Positions 16,797 to 24,620 of a stretch of 60,919 nt of DNA are shown piece after piece. The translations under genes and the position numbers were made by a program. The notes below the pieces were generated by a model. The model searched no databases. It saw only the letters and a list, made by a program, of their open reading frames with translations, and was not told the DNA's origin. Origin of the DNA: Planctomycetota bacterium (GTDB taxonomy: Bacteria > Planctomycetota > UBA1135 > GCA-002686595); the NCBI GenBank assembly GCA_020638875.1, contig JACKHS010000021.1:1-60919 (forward strand), read 5' to 3'. Position 1 is the first letter of the stretch. Every line of letters begins with the position of its first letter.

Positions 16797-19345
16797 GGGC
16801 GCGTGGCGCATTGGGCGTAGTCGCGCTCGCGGCGGCGGCGGTGCTTGCCTGGTTGGCGTTGCGATCCCCGGGAGACGCGACGCGCGAGGAGCTCGCGCCC
16901 GCCGCCGCGCAGACGACGCCCGTCGACGAGCACGCGAGCGAGCTCGCGCCGGGCGTGGACCTCGGGCAGGCGCCGCGCGCCGAGCTCGTCGACGCTCCCG
17001 TGGAGGCGGTCGCCGAGACCACGACCACGCCGGACGGCCTGGCGGAGGTCGTCGGCCGCTTCCTGCTGCCCGGCGGTGCGCCGGCGCGCGGCGTGGAGGT
17101 CGAGCTCGGCCAGTGGAACGTCGACACGCAGCGCGCGCGGGAGTTCGGCGCGGCGCGCGACTGGCAGCCGCCGGCGCCGGTGCTCAGCGACGCGGACGGG
17201 CACTTCGTCGTGCGTTGCGACCCGCCGCGCGCGTGGCAGTTCCTGCTCGAGGCGCGCCTCGCCGGCTTCGCGCGGGCCGCATGGCGCTGGGAGGAGCTGC
17301 TGCGGGGCGCGCGCGTCGACGTGGGCACGATCACGCTCGAAGAAGAGGGCATCGTGCTCGTGAGCGTGGTCGACGCGGACGGAGAGCCGACACGCGGCAT
17401 TCCGTGGTCCGTGTACCTGTCGAGCGACGCGCCCGCAGCGGAGCCCGACCACGGTCGCAGCCTGGTCTGGATTTGGGCGGAGGGCGTGGACGGTGAGGGC
17501 CGTTACCGCATCGGCGGCGTCCCCTCCGGCCCCGCGCGAGTGAGCGCGGCGAGCGCGCTCGTCCCGCAGTTCGACGGTCCCCTCGTGGACGTCCGCGCCG
17601 GCGAGGTCGTCGAGACGACGCTGCGCTACACGGGCCCGGACGTCTCGCGCCGCGTGCTGCTCTGTCTCAGTACGCGACCGCTGGACGCGCTCGCATGGAC
17701 GGTGGAGGGCGCGCGACTCGTGCACGCCGACGGCGAGGAGCTGCGCGCACCGTGGAGCTCCGAGGACCGCGGCTTCTTGTTCGAGGACGTGCGACCGGGT
17801 CCCTGGTCCGCACGCGTCGACGACCCGCGCTTCGAGACCTGGGCCGAGGAGGGCGTGGAGCCGGGCGCGCGCGTGAACGCGAAGCTGCGCGGGAGTAGCG
17901 CGATCGCGCTGACCGTGCTCGACGCGGCCACGGGCGCGGCCCTGGAGCCGTACGTGCTCGAGGTCGAGCTCGACCTGGCAGGTCGGCCCATGTCGCGACA
18001 CCCCCTACGCGCCATGGACGCCGATGCGCCGCCCGGGGCGGTCTACGTGCTCGCCGCCGCGCCCGTGCGCCTGTTCGTGCACGCGCCCGACCACTGCGAC
18101 GCGGAGCTCGCGCTCACCGACCTCGCGCCGGGCGAGACGCGCGCCGTCGTGGCCCGCCTCGCGCCGGCGCTGCGCGTGAGCGGGCGCCTGCGGCTCGCGC
18201 TCGACGACCTGCCGCTCGCGGACCAGACGGTCTACCTGCTGCCTCCCGGCAGCCCGCCGCTCGCGACGATGGCGCACCGCCACATCCGCGTCACGCGCCC
18301 GCCCGGGGAGCCGACGCCGCCCGAGGAGACGCCCGCGGCCTTCGTGTACGAGGCGACGACCGACGCCGCCGGCGCCTTCGCCTTCGAGCGCGTGCCGGCC
18401 GGCGACTACGCGCTCGTCGCGAAGGTCGGCGAGTGGCTCGAGGCGCGCGTCGATCCGCTGCGTGTCGCGGAGGAGGTGACCGACGTCGAGCTGGTCGCGC
18501 GCGGCGCGGCGATGGTGCGCGGGCGCCTGCTCGTGCCGCCGGACGCGCCGCTCGCGGCACTGGCCCTGCAGGCCACGTCCGACACGCCCTCGCCTTGGTG
18601 GCCGACGGTCGTGCCGGGGCTGCTCCCGCTCACGCTCGACGCCGAGGGCACCTTCACAGGCGGGCCGTTCCACGCCGGCGAGCTGCGCTTGCGCCTGCGC
18701 TCCGCGCCCGGGCCGCGCGGGCGGCGCGGCGCGCTGGGGCCGGGGTTCGACCTCGATCTCGGCGCGCTCGAGCTCGTGGCCGACGCGTGGAACGAACCCG
18801 TGCTCGACCTGCGCGAGCGTTGGCCGGGCAGCGCGCGCGTGACGGTACGCGGCGACGGCCGACCGTCGATGGGCGTGCTCGTCGAGCTGAAAGCGCTGGA
18901 CGGCCCGCGCGTGTTCGGCACCGCGACGACCGACGCCGCGGGCGTGGCGCACTTCCCGGCGGTGGTGTCGGGCGACTACCGCGTCTTCCTCGCCAAGGGC
19001 TGGCGTTGGGACAGCGGGCGCGAGCTGCGCGTCGCCGGGGACGAAGCCGCGCTCGAGGTCGAGTACGCGCTGCAGCGTGGGACGCTGACCCTGCTCGACG
19101 ACGCCGACGGCTCGCCGCTGGCGGAGCGCCACGCCTCGATCTACTGCGCCGACGCCACCGGCTCGTTCGACCGCTTCACCGCGGACGCGGCGGGCCGGCT
19201 CGAGCTCGTGATGCCGCCGGGCTCCTACCGCGTCTCGGTCGCGCGCGACGACGGCACGCACACCGAGGCTCGAGAGGTCGAGTGGGCGGCCACGGGCCCC
19301 GTGCCCGACGTACTGCGCATCGCGGGGCTCCGAGCGCCGCGCTAG
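16793..19345 (+). CDS. Carboxypeptidase-regulatory-like repeat protein, third tandem paralogue
   Basis: 850 residues from GTG at 16793, which overlaps the preceding TGA as GTGA. The short anchor is GALGVVALAAAAVLAWLAL. The domain EVVGRFLLPGGAPARGVEV, WQPPAPVLSDADGHF, DPPRAWQFLLEARLAGFARA aligns along its length with the preceding protein. The family block DDPRFETWAEEGVEPG...DAATGAALEPYVLEVEL and the C-terminal EWAATGPVPDVLRI are also conserved. Central modules differ more (FVYEATTDAAGAFAFERVPAGDY). The gene has no promoter of its own and must be expressed with its neighbour. Family traits suggest an exported structural or binding protein; the specific role is unknown. Confidence 0.7.
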   Translation: MRARGALGVVALAAAAVLAWLALRSPGDATREELAPAAAQTTPVDEHASELAPGVDLGQAPRAELVDAPVEAVAETTTTPDGLAEVVGRFLLPGGAPARGVEVELGQWNVDTQRAREFGAARDWQPPAPVLSDADGHFVVRCDPPRAWQFLLEARLAGFARAAWRWEELLRGARVDVGTITLEEEGIVLVSVVDADGEPTRGIPWSVYLSSDAPAAEPDHGRSLVWIWAEGVDGEGRYRIGGVPSGPARVSAASALVPQFDGPLVDVRAGEVVETTLRYTGPDVSRRVLLCLSTRPLDALAWTVEGARLVHADGEELRAPWSSEDRGFLFEDVRPGPWSARVDDPRFETWAEEGVEPGARVNAKLRGSSAIALTVLDAATGAALEPYVLEVELDLAGRPMSRHPLRAMDADAPPGAVYVLAAAPVRLFVHAPDHCDAELALTDLAPGETRAVVARLAPALRVSGRLRLALDDLPLADQTVYLLPPGSPPLATMAHRHIRVTRPPGEPTPPEETPAAFVYEATTDAAGAFAFERVPAGDYALVAKVGEWLEARVDPLRVAEEVTDVELVARGAAMVRGRLLVPPDAPLAALALQATSDTPSPWWPTVVPGLLPLTLDAEGTFTGGPFHAGELRLRLRSAPGPRGRRGALGPGFDLDLGALELVADAWNEPVLDLRERWPGSARVTVRGDGRPSMGVLVELKALDGPRVFGTATTDAAGVAHFPAVVSGDYRVFLAKGWRWDSGRELRVAGDEAALEVEYALQRGTLTLLDDADGSPLAERHASIYCADATGSFDRFTADAAGRLELVMPPGSYRVSVARDDGTHTEAREVEWAATGPVPDVLRIAGLRAPR

Positions 19346-19348
19346 GCT
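19343..19348 (+). promoter_or_regulatory. -10-like TAGGCT, 6 nt before start codon
   Basis: TAGGCT ends exactly six bases before the ATG at 19355 and no Shine-Dalgarno sequence intervenes, which predicts a leaderless transcript. The hexamer overlaps the stop codon of the previous gene. Confidence 0.45.
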
Positions 19349-19354
19349 GCCGGC

Positions 19355-20269
19355 ATGCGCTGCTACGACGACGTCACCGAGCTCGACTTCGCCCTCGCCG
19401 ACCTGCCGACGCTGCCGCCGTTCGACGCGGCGTGGATGGCGGACCCGCGCGACTTCACCGTGGAGTACGCGATCAACCCGCACATGCGGGCGGCGGGCGG
19501 CGAGCTGAACGAGGTCGACCGCGCGGCGGCGCGCGCGGAGTGGGCGGCGCTGCGCGAGGCGTTCGAGCGGCTCGGCGTCGCGGTCGACGTGCTGCCGCCG
19601 CTCGACGGGCACCCCGACCTCGTGTTCTGCGCGAACCCCGGATTGCCCGTGCCGCGCGAGGTCACCGGCGGCGTCGACGAGTGGGTGCCGAGCCGCATGG
19701 CGAGCGCGCAGCGCGCCGGCGAGGTGGCGCACCTCGCGGCGTTCGCGGAGGCGCGCGGGTGGCGCGTCGCGCCGCTCACGGGCGCCGCGGCGCGCTTCGA
19801 GGGCACCGGTGACGGGCTCTGGCACCCGCGGCGGCGCTTGCTGTGGGGCGGCGTCGGTCCGCGCACCGAGGCGTCCGCGTGGGAGGAGCTCGCGGCGCGC
19901 TACGCGCTCCCCGTCGTGCGGCTGCGGCTCGCCGACCCCGACTTCTACCACCTCGACACGTGCCTGGCGCTCGTCGCCAAGGACGCGTGCCTGTGGTATC
20001 CGCCGGCGTTCGACGCGGCCGGGCGCGCGCTGGTGGAGCGGCTCGTGCCGCGCGCCATCGCGGTCGACGAGGAGGCCGCGCGCCGGGGCTTCGCCTGCAA
20101 CGCATGGTCGCCCGACGGCCGCCGCGTGGTGCTGCAGCGCGGCGCGGAGGAGGTGGTGCGCGCGCTGCGGGCCGCGGACCTCGAGCCCGTCGAGGTGGAG
20201 ACGTCCGAGTTCCGCAAGAGCGGCGGCTCGGTGTTCTGCATGAAGCTCGCCCTGCCCCAGCGGGGATGA
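19355..20269 (+). CDS. Amidinotransferase/DDAH-like amidinohydrolase
   Basis: 304 residues of the guanidino-group-modifying superfamily (dimethylarginine dimethylaminohydrolase, arginine deiminase, amidinotransferases). The pentein signature residues are present: an Asp in HPDLVFCANPGLPV, the Glu/Asp of RFEGTGDGLW, the catalytic His in DFYHLDTCLALV and the nucleophilic Cys in SEFRKSGGSVFCMKL near the C-terminus. The layout fits DDAH-type enzymes that release citrulline or ornithine from methylated arginine or related guanidines; the true substrate cannot be read from sequence. It begins eight bases after the preceding gene but has its own probable leaderless promoter. Its last codons are the first unit of a hairpin repeat array. 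Confidence 0.75.
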   Translation: MRCYDDVTELDFALADLPTLPPFDAAWMADPRDFTVEYAINPHMRAAGGELNEVDRAAARAEWAALREAFERLGVAVDVLPPLDGHPDLVFCANPGLPVPREVTGGVDEWVPSRMASAQRAGEVAHLAAFAEARGWRVAPLTGAAARFEGTGDGLWHPRRRLLWGGVGPRTEASAWEELAARYALPVVRLRLADPDFYHLDTCLALVAKDACLWYPPAFDAAGRALVERLVPRAIAVDEEAARRGFACNAWSPDGRRVVLQRGAEEVVRALRAADLEPVEVETSEFRKSGGSVFCMKLALPQRG

Positions 20270-20372
20270 CGCAGCCCCAGCGGGGATGACGCTGCCCCAG
20301 CGGGGATGATGCGGCCTCGGCGAGGATGATGCGGCCTCGGCGAGGAGGTGCAGCCTCGGCGGTGAGGTGCGG
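20255..20372 (+). repeat. Six-unit 20-bp hairpin repeat array with co-varying stems
   Basis: Units start at 20255, 20275, 20295, 20315, 20335 and 20354. Units 1-3 contain CCCC-AGC-GGGG, units 4-5 contain CCTC-GGC-GAGG and unit 6 contains CCTC-GGCGGT-GAGG, each followed by ATGAYGC or similar. Both sides of the four-base stem change together, so pairing is kept. The array starts inside the last codons of the amidinohydrolase gene and lies between convergent genes, so it may act in termination or RNA stability. Confidence 0.8.
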
Positions 20373-20440
20373 CGCGGCGCGCGGGACGCCCGCTCGGCCT
20401 GCGCGGGGGCGACGCGCCTAGCGCCTCGCGCGCGGCGCGC

Positions 20441-21346
20441 TCACTCGCCCGCGTGGTGCGTGCGCGGCGGCTCGTCCTGCGAGCCGTCGTCGTCCTGCGC
20501 CTCGGGCGCGGGGCGGTGCGGGGACCCGGCCGCCCCGGGGGAGGAGGAAGGAGGTCCTCCCGAGGCGGCCGAGGTCCCCGTGGACTGGGAGCCGCGCGGC
20601 GGCTCGATCACGTCGGGGTCCTTGGTGCCGTCCGCGCGCCGGCCGTAGCGCAGCGAGACGTTCTGGCGGCCCATCTCGGCGAGGCGATCGCGGTCCTTCT
20701 TCAGGCCGAGGTTGTGGGCCTTCGAGACCACGCTCTTCACCGAGCGCTCGAGCTGCTTCGCGATGTCGAGGTTGGAGTGCGCCGGGTAGAGCTCCTCGAG
20801 CAGCTTGATCTCGTCGGCGGTCCAGCGCGGCATCGGCGTCGCAGCCGCGCCGGCGAGCTTGCGCACGAAGGCCTTGTCCTTCGCGAGGCAGAGCTCGGCG
20901 GCCTTGGCGCTGACGTCCTCGGTCTTGCGGCCGAAGATGCGCGCGATGTCGTCGTCGACGCGCGTGCCGTACAGACGCTTGAGCTCCGCGATCTCCTGCT
21001 GCGACCACTCCTGCTCTACATGAACGCGGCCCAGATCTTTGATCTGAGCCTGCACGTCCGCGATCGAGCGCCCGAGGATGCGAGCGATGATGTCGTCGGT
21101 AGCGACACCGATGTAGCGCTTGAGGTTCTGGACCTCGTCGTCGGTCCAGGGCCCGGTGTGGATCTCACCGGGGAACAGCGTGCGCGCCATACGCCGCACA
21201 CTGGACACGGGGCGGCCGAGCTCCTTGGCGATGGTCTCGTTGTCCTTGAGACCATACAGCTCCTTGAGCCGTGCAATCTCGCCGAGAGACCAACGCCCTC
21301 GGCGAGGGCGATCGGATTGGTCACCGCCCCATCTGGATCCGCGCAC
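20441..21346 (-). CDS. Four-repeat Myb/SANT-like helix-turn-helix protein
   Basis: 301 residues from GTG at 21346, chosen because an exceptional purine tract (GGAGAGGAGGAGGAGGAGA) precedes it. Four similar segments start at about residues 18, 66, 113 and 174: RWSLGEIARLKELYG, PWTDDEVQNLKRYIG, EWSQQEIAELKRLYG and RWTADEIKLLEELYP. Each continues with IA-LGR-xx-V-x-A-like sequence that completes a tri-helical fold. The Trp, acidic and hydrophobic pattern is that of Myb/SANT or GcrA-like DNA-binding domains. Repeat 4 is followed by HNLGLKKDRDR, a basic helix, and then a disordered Pro/Ser/acidic tail. It probably binds DNA or chromatin-like protein complexes. It lies 140 bases downstream of ptsI on the same strand. 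Confidence 0.7.
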   Translation of the reverse strand: MRGSRWGGDQSDRPRRGRWSLGEIARLKELYGLKDNETIAKELGRPVSSVRRMARTLFPGEIHTGPWTDDEVQNLKRYIGVATDDIIARILGRSIADVQAQIKDLGRVHVEQEWSQQEIAELKRLYGTRVDDDIARIFGRKTEDVSAKAAELCLAKDKAFVRKLAGAAATPMPRWTADEIKLLEELYPAHSNLDIAKQLERSVKSVVSKAHNLGLKKDRDRLAEMGRQNVSLRYGRRADGTKDPDVIEPPRGSQSTGTSAASGGPPSSSPGAAGSPHRPAPEAQDDDGSQDEPPRTHHAGE

Positions 21347-21485
21347 TCTCCTCCTCCTCCTCTCCGCGGCCAGTCTACCAAGCCGAATCCCGAATTGGGT
21401 CTTCTTATCTTGCGACTTCTCCGGGGAATCACCCCCGGAGACCGGGGCTGCGGAAGCGCCCGGCGACCCTACGGATACAAACTTC
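21347..21485 (-). promoter_or_regulatory. AT-richer leader with long purine SD tract
   Basis: The 139 bases between the ptsI stop and the SANT-like gene are clearly less GC-rich than their surroundings (TTGGGTCTTCTTATCTTGCG on the plus strand), which suggests a separate promoter. GGTAGACTGG on the minus strand is a weak -10 candidate. The purine tract at 21347-21365 is the ribosome binding site. Confidence 0.4.
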
Positions 21486-23294
21486 CTAGGCGGATTGCGA
21501 GCCCTTGCTGGGCCCGGATCCTGCGGCGGAGCCCGCGGCGCCCGTCTGGCGGGCGTGCAGCCGCACGCGGAAGTCCTCCAGGAGCCGCCGCACCTCGCGC
21601 CCCGAGCCCAGCCCGGAGGCCTCCTCGGCCAGCGCCACGGCCTCCGTAAACGGCGTCGTGCGCACGGCATAGCGCACCGTCGAGAGGAAGTTGGGGCCCA
21701 TCGAGACCGAGGTGTAGCCCATGCCGAGCAGCATCAGCGCGGTCGCGTAGTCGCCGCCCACCTCGCCGCACACCGAGCACGGTTTTCCGGCCGCCCGCGC
21801 GGCATCCGCGACCCAGCGCAAGGCCCACAGGACCGCCGGGTGGTACGGGTCGTAGAGCTTGGCCACCCACGGGTTGTCGCGGTCGGCGGCCAGGAGGTAC
21901 TGCACGAGGTCGTTCGTGCCCACGCTGACGAAGTCGACCTCCTCGAGGATCTGCGGCAGCGTCAGCAGCGCGGCCGGCACCTCGACCATGATCCCGGCGG
22001 GGACGTCGTCCGCGACGCGGTAGCCCTGCTCGGCGAGCTGGGAGCGCACCTCGCGGAAGATCTGGTGCACGCGCCGCACCTCCTCCACGGCCGTGACCAT
22101 CGGCAGCAGGAGCTGCACCGGCCCGTGACCGCTCGCGCGCAACGCGGCGCGCAGCTGGATGCGCAGCAGGTCCTCCCACTGCAAGCTGACGCGCAGGCCG
22201 CGCCAGCCGAGCGCGGGGTTCACTTCCTTCGGCGTCTTGAAGTACGGGAGCTGCTTGTCGCCGCCGATGTCGAGCGTGCGCAACGTCACCGGCCGGCCTT
22301 CGAAGTGCTCGACGACGCGGCGGTAGAGGCGGTACTGCTCCTCTTCCGACGGGAACTGCGTGCGCTCCATGTACAGGAACTCGGTGCGCAGCAGGCCCAC
22401 GCCGTCGGTGTGGTCGGGCTCGAAGTCCCCCACCTCGAGGTCGCGCGTGCTCTCGATGTTCACCTGCACGAGCAGGCGGTGTCCGTCGGGCGTGACCGCC
22501 GGCAGACCGGCGTGCTGCTCGAGCACCTCGCGCTTGGCCTGGTGTCGCGCGTGGCGCGTGAGGAACAGGTCGACCGCGGCCTGGTCCGGGTCGAGCTGGA
22601 TCGTGCCGGCGTCGCCGTCGACGATCATGCGCATGCCCTGCTCGAGGCGCGACAGGAGGTTCGGGATCTCGACCACCGTCGGGAAGCCGAACGAGCGCGC
22701 CAGCACCGCGCCGTGCGAGAAGCGCCCGCCGCGCTCGGTGACGATGGCCTGCACGCGGCTGCGGTCGAGGCACGTCACGACGTAGGGCGTCAGCTCCTCG
22801 GCCGCGAGCACGACCGTGTCGCCGCTCGACGAGATCGCGTCGAAGTCGCGCTGCATCAGGTCGCGCACGACGAGCCGCCAGGGGTCGGAGATGTCGGCGC
22901 CGTAGTTGCGCACGCTGTTGCCCTCGAGCTTGCTCATCGTCGACTCGAGGTGACGGATGAGGTGCTCGACGCAGGCCTCCGCGTTGAGGCGCTCCTCGCG
23001 GATGCGCGCGGTCACGCGCTTCAGCGCCCCGGGGTCCTGCAGGATCATGCGGTGCACCGAGAAGATCTCCGCCTCCTGGCGCGAGACGCCCTCGGCCACC
23101 AGGCGGCGCTGCTCGTCGAGCTGGTGGCTGACGCGCGCGAGCGAGGCCTCCAGGCGCTCCACCTCGCGCTCGACCTCGTCGCCGCGCAGCGACCAGGTGG
23201 GGATCACCTCGGGCGCCGCGCGCACCACGTGGACGGGCGCCATGGCGAGGCCGGGGGCCACGGGGACGCCGCTGATCGTACGGGTCTGGGACAT
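21486..23294 (-). CDS. ptsI: Phosphoenolpyruvate-protein phosphotransferase (PTS enzyme I)
   Basis: 602 residues. The ATG at 23294 follows AAGGAGGAGTGCCC; a GTG six bases earlier would sit too close to the ribosome binding site. The phosphohistidine motif is GGRFSHGAVLARS with His about 194. The PEP-binding C-terminal barrel shows DGVGLLRTEFLYM, TLRTLDIGGDKQLPYF, NPALGWRGLR, MVEVPAALL, VSVGTNDLVQYLLAADRDN and the catalytic Cys in KPCSVCGEVGGD. The enzyme transfers phosphate from PEP to HPr in the cytoplasm. No HPr or EII gene is adjacent, so this may serve a regulatory (nitrogen- or HprK-type) phosphotransfer chain rather than sugar uptake; that is inference. TACAGT at 23332-23327 is a likely -10 element. 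Confidence 0.92.
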   Translation of the reverse strand: MSQTRTISGVPVAPGLAMAPVHVVRAAPEVIPTWSLRGDEVEREVERLEASLARVSHQLDEQRRLVAEGVSRQEAEIFSVHRMILQDPGALKRVTARIREERLNAEACVEHLIRHLESTMSKLEGNSVRNYGADISDPWRLVVRDLMQRDFDAISSSGDTVVLAAEELTPYVVTCLDRSRVQAIVTERGGRFSHGAVLARSFGFPTVVEIPNLLSRLEQGMRMIVDGDAGTIQLDPDQAAVDLFLTRHARHQAKREVLEQHAGLPAVTPDGHRLLVQVNIESTRDLEVGDFEPDHTDGVGLLRTEFLYMERTQFPSEEEQYRLYRRVVEHFEGRPVTLRTLDIGGDKQLPYFKTPKEVNPALGWRGLRVSLQWEDLLRIQLRAALRASGHGPVQLLLPMVTAVEEVRRVHQIFREVRSQLAEQGYRVADDVPAGIMVEVPAALLTLPQILEEVDFVSVGTNDLVQYLLAADRDNPWVAKLYDPYHPAVLWALRWVADAARAAGKPCSVCGEVGGDYATALMLLGMGYTSVSMGPNFLSTVRYAVRTTPFTEAVALAEEASGLGSGREVRRLLEDFRVRLHARQTGAAGSAAGSGPSKGSQSA

Positions 23295-23326
23295 GGGCAC
23301 TCCTCCTTCGGGCAGGCGGGGACCCG

Positions 23327-23332
23327 ACTGTA
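23327..23332 (-). promoter_or_regulatory. -10-like TACAGT upstream of ptsI
   Basis: TACAGT in the context GCTACAGTCGG stands 32 bases before the ptsI ATG, leaving room for the AAGGAGGAG ribosome binding site. It is the same hexamer that precedes the TPMT-like gene at 45213. Confidence 0.4.
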
Positions 23333-23537
23333 GCGGCTCGGCGACGGGGCGCCCAGGGCCGCCGGGGCGCGGCGCGGCGCGCGCCGGCGCGAAGAGCGCC
23401 CGATTCGCTCAAGAGCGCCCCCCGCGGCGTCCGAACGGCGGGACGTGACCGTCGGGGCCCGGGGGGGGTCCCCACCCGCGGTCGCACCGGGACGTCGTCC
23501 CGGGCCATGAGAGGTGTACCAGCGGGGCTTGCGATCG

Positions 23538-24530
23538 ATGACGAGCGAGAAGGTCGTGGAAGGAGCGGAGGGAGTCGAACGGCAGACGGCGCGGCCGGAG
23601 CGCGGCGGCGTGCTGTGGGTCGGCGGGATGTTCCTCGCCAGCCTGGCGACGCTGGGCGTGTCCGTCGGCATGACGCGCGCGGCCGAGCTCGGACCGCGCG
23701 CGGAGTGGTGGACGCTCAAGCTCGAACGCGGCGGCCTCGCGGCGGGTGACTTCCTGCTCGCGGGCCTGGCCGGGTTCGCGCTGACGCTGCTCGGCTGGCA
23801 GCTCGCGCGGCTCTCGCGGCGTTGGGCCGCGGTCGAGAACGCGCTGGGCTCCGTGCAGGACATGGAGCTCGCGGTCGCGAGCGTGCGCACGCGCATCGGC
23901 CGCGTGCACCTCGAGGTCACCTCGCTGCAGGAGGCCAACAAGGCGCTGCTGCGGCTCGCGCAGGACCAGTCCGCGGTGCAGGCCGCGGGCATGCAGATCG
24001 ACGCGACGTACCGCCTCGCGGCGAGCATGGACCAGCTCGGCGAGCGCCTCGACGCGCGCCTGAACAGCCACCGCGCCGACCTCGGCAACCTGCTCGACGA
24101 GCTCAACACGTCGGTGCGCGCCGCGCGCGAGCAGCTCGACCTGCTGGCGATGGAGGGCGCGGACGCGGCGCCGCACGACGCCGAGCTGATGCCGCTGTGC
24201 GACGAGGCGATCCTGCCCGAGCCGCCCAGCGACGAGGACCTCGAGGTCGAGGTCACGCTCGAGGAGACGAACGACGGCGAACCGCGCATCGACCCGTCGC
24301 AGTTCGACTGGGGCGCGCCGCCCGACCCCGAGGACGCGCGCGGCGAGGTCGACCCGGTGCTCGAAGGGCTCAGCCTGCTCGACGCGCTCGACTCCGTGCC
24401 GTCGCTCGTGGAGCAGCGCGCCGAGGTGGAGCCGCCGGCGCCCGCGCCCGAGTCGCTGCTCGGCAACGCGCTGACCGACGAGGTGCTGCAGGCCGCGCTC
24501 GAGAACGCGCGCCGGCGGCCGATCCAGTAG
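23538..24530 (+). CDS. Two-TM coiled-coil membrane protein, function unknown
   Basis: About 330 residues from the ATG at 23538; a GTG at 23514 in frame is the alternative. Two hydrophobic segments (VLWVGGMFLASLATLGVSVGM and FLLAGLAGFALTLLGWQLA) flank a 25-residue loop. A long helix follows with coiled-coil heptads (VENALGSVQDMELAVASVRTRIG to LLDELNTSVRAAREQLDLLA). The C-terminal 110 residues are acidic and probably disordered (DEDLEVEVTLEETND). The pattern resembles membrane-anchored sensors or structural proteins without an enzymatic domain. It is divergent from ptsI, and a strong hairpin terminator follows its stop. Confidence 0.6.
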   Translation: MTSEKVVEGAEGVERQTARPERGGVLWVGGMFLASLATLGVSVGMTRAAELGPRAEWWTLKLERGGLAAGDFLLAGLAGFALTLLGWQLARLSRRWAAVENALGSVQDMELAVASVRTRIGRVHLEVTSLQEANKALLRLAQDQSAVQAAGMQIDATYRLAASMDQLGERLDARLNSHRADLGNLLDELNTSVRAAREQLDLLAMEGADAAPHDAELMPLCDEAILPEPPSDEDLEVEVTLEETNDGEPRIDPSQFDWGAPPDPEDARGEVDPVLEGLSLLDALDSVPSLVEQRAEVEPPAPAPESLLGNALTDEVLQAALENARRRPIQ

Positions 24531-24550
24531 TCGACGCCGTCCACGAACGC

Positions 24551-24588
24551 CGCGGGGCGCCGCCGAGATCCCTCGGTGGCGCCCCGCG
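24551..24588. terminator. Bidirectional hairpin terminator
   Basis: A 17-bp stem, CGCGGGGCGCCGCCGAG pairing with CTCGGTGGCGCCCCGCG with one G-T wobble, closed by the loop ATCC. It lies in the 90-base gap between convergent genes. There is no T-run, so termination may rely on the hairpin alone or on Rho. Confidence 0.7.
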
Positions 24589-24620
24589 CGCGTTCGCTGG
24601 AGGCCGCGGCCTCCCTGCCG

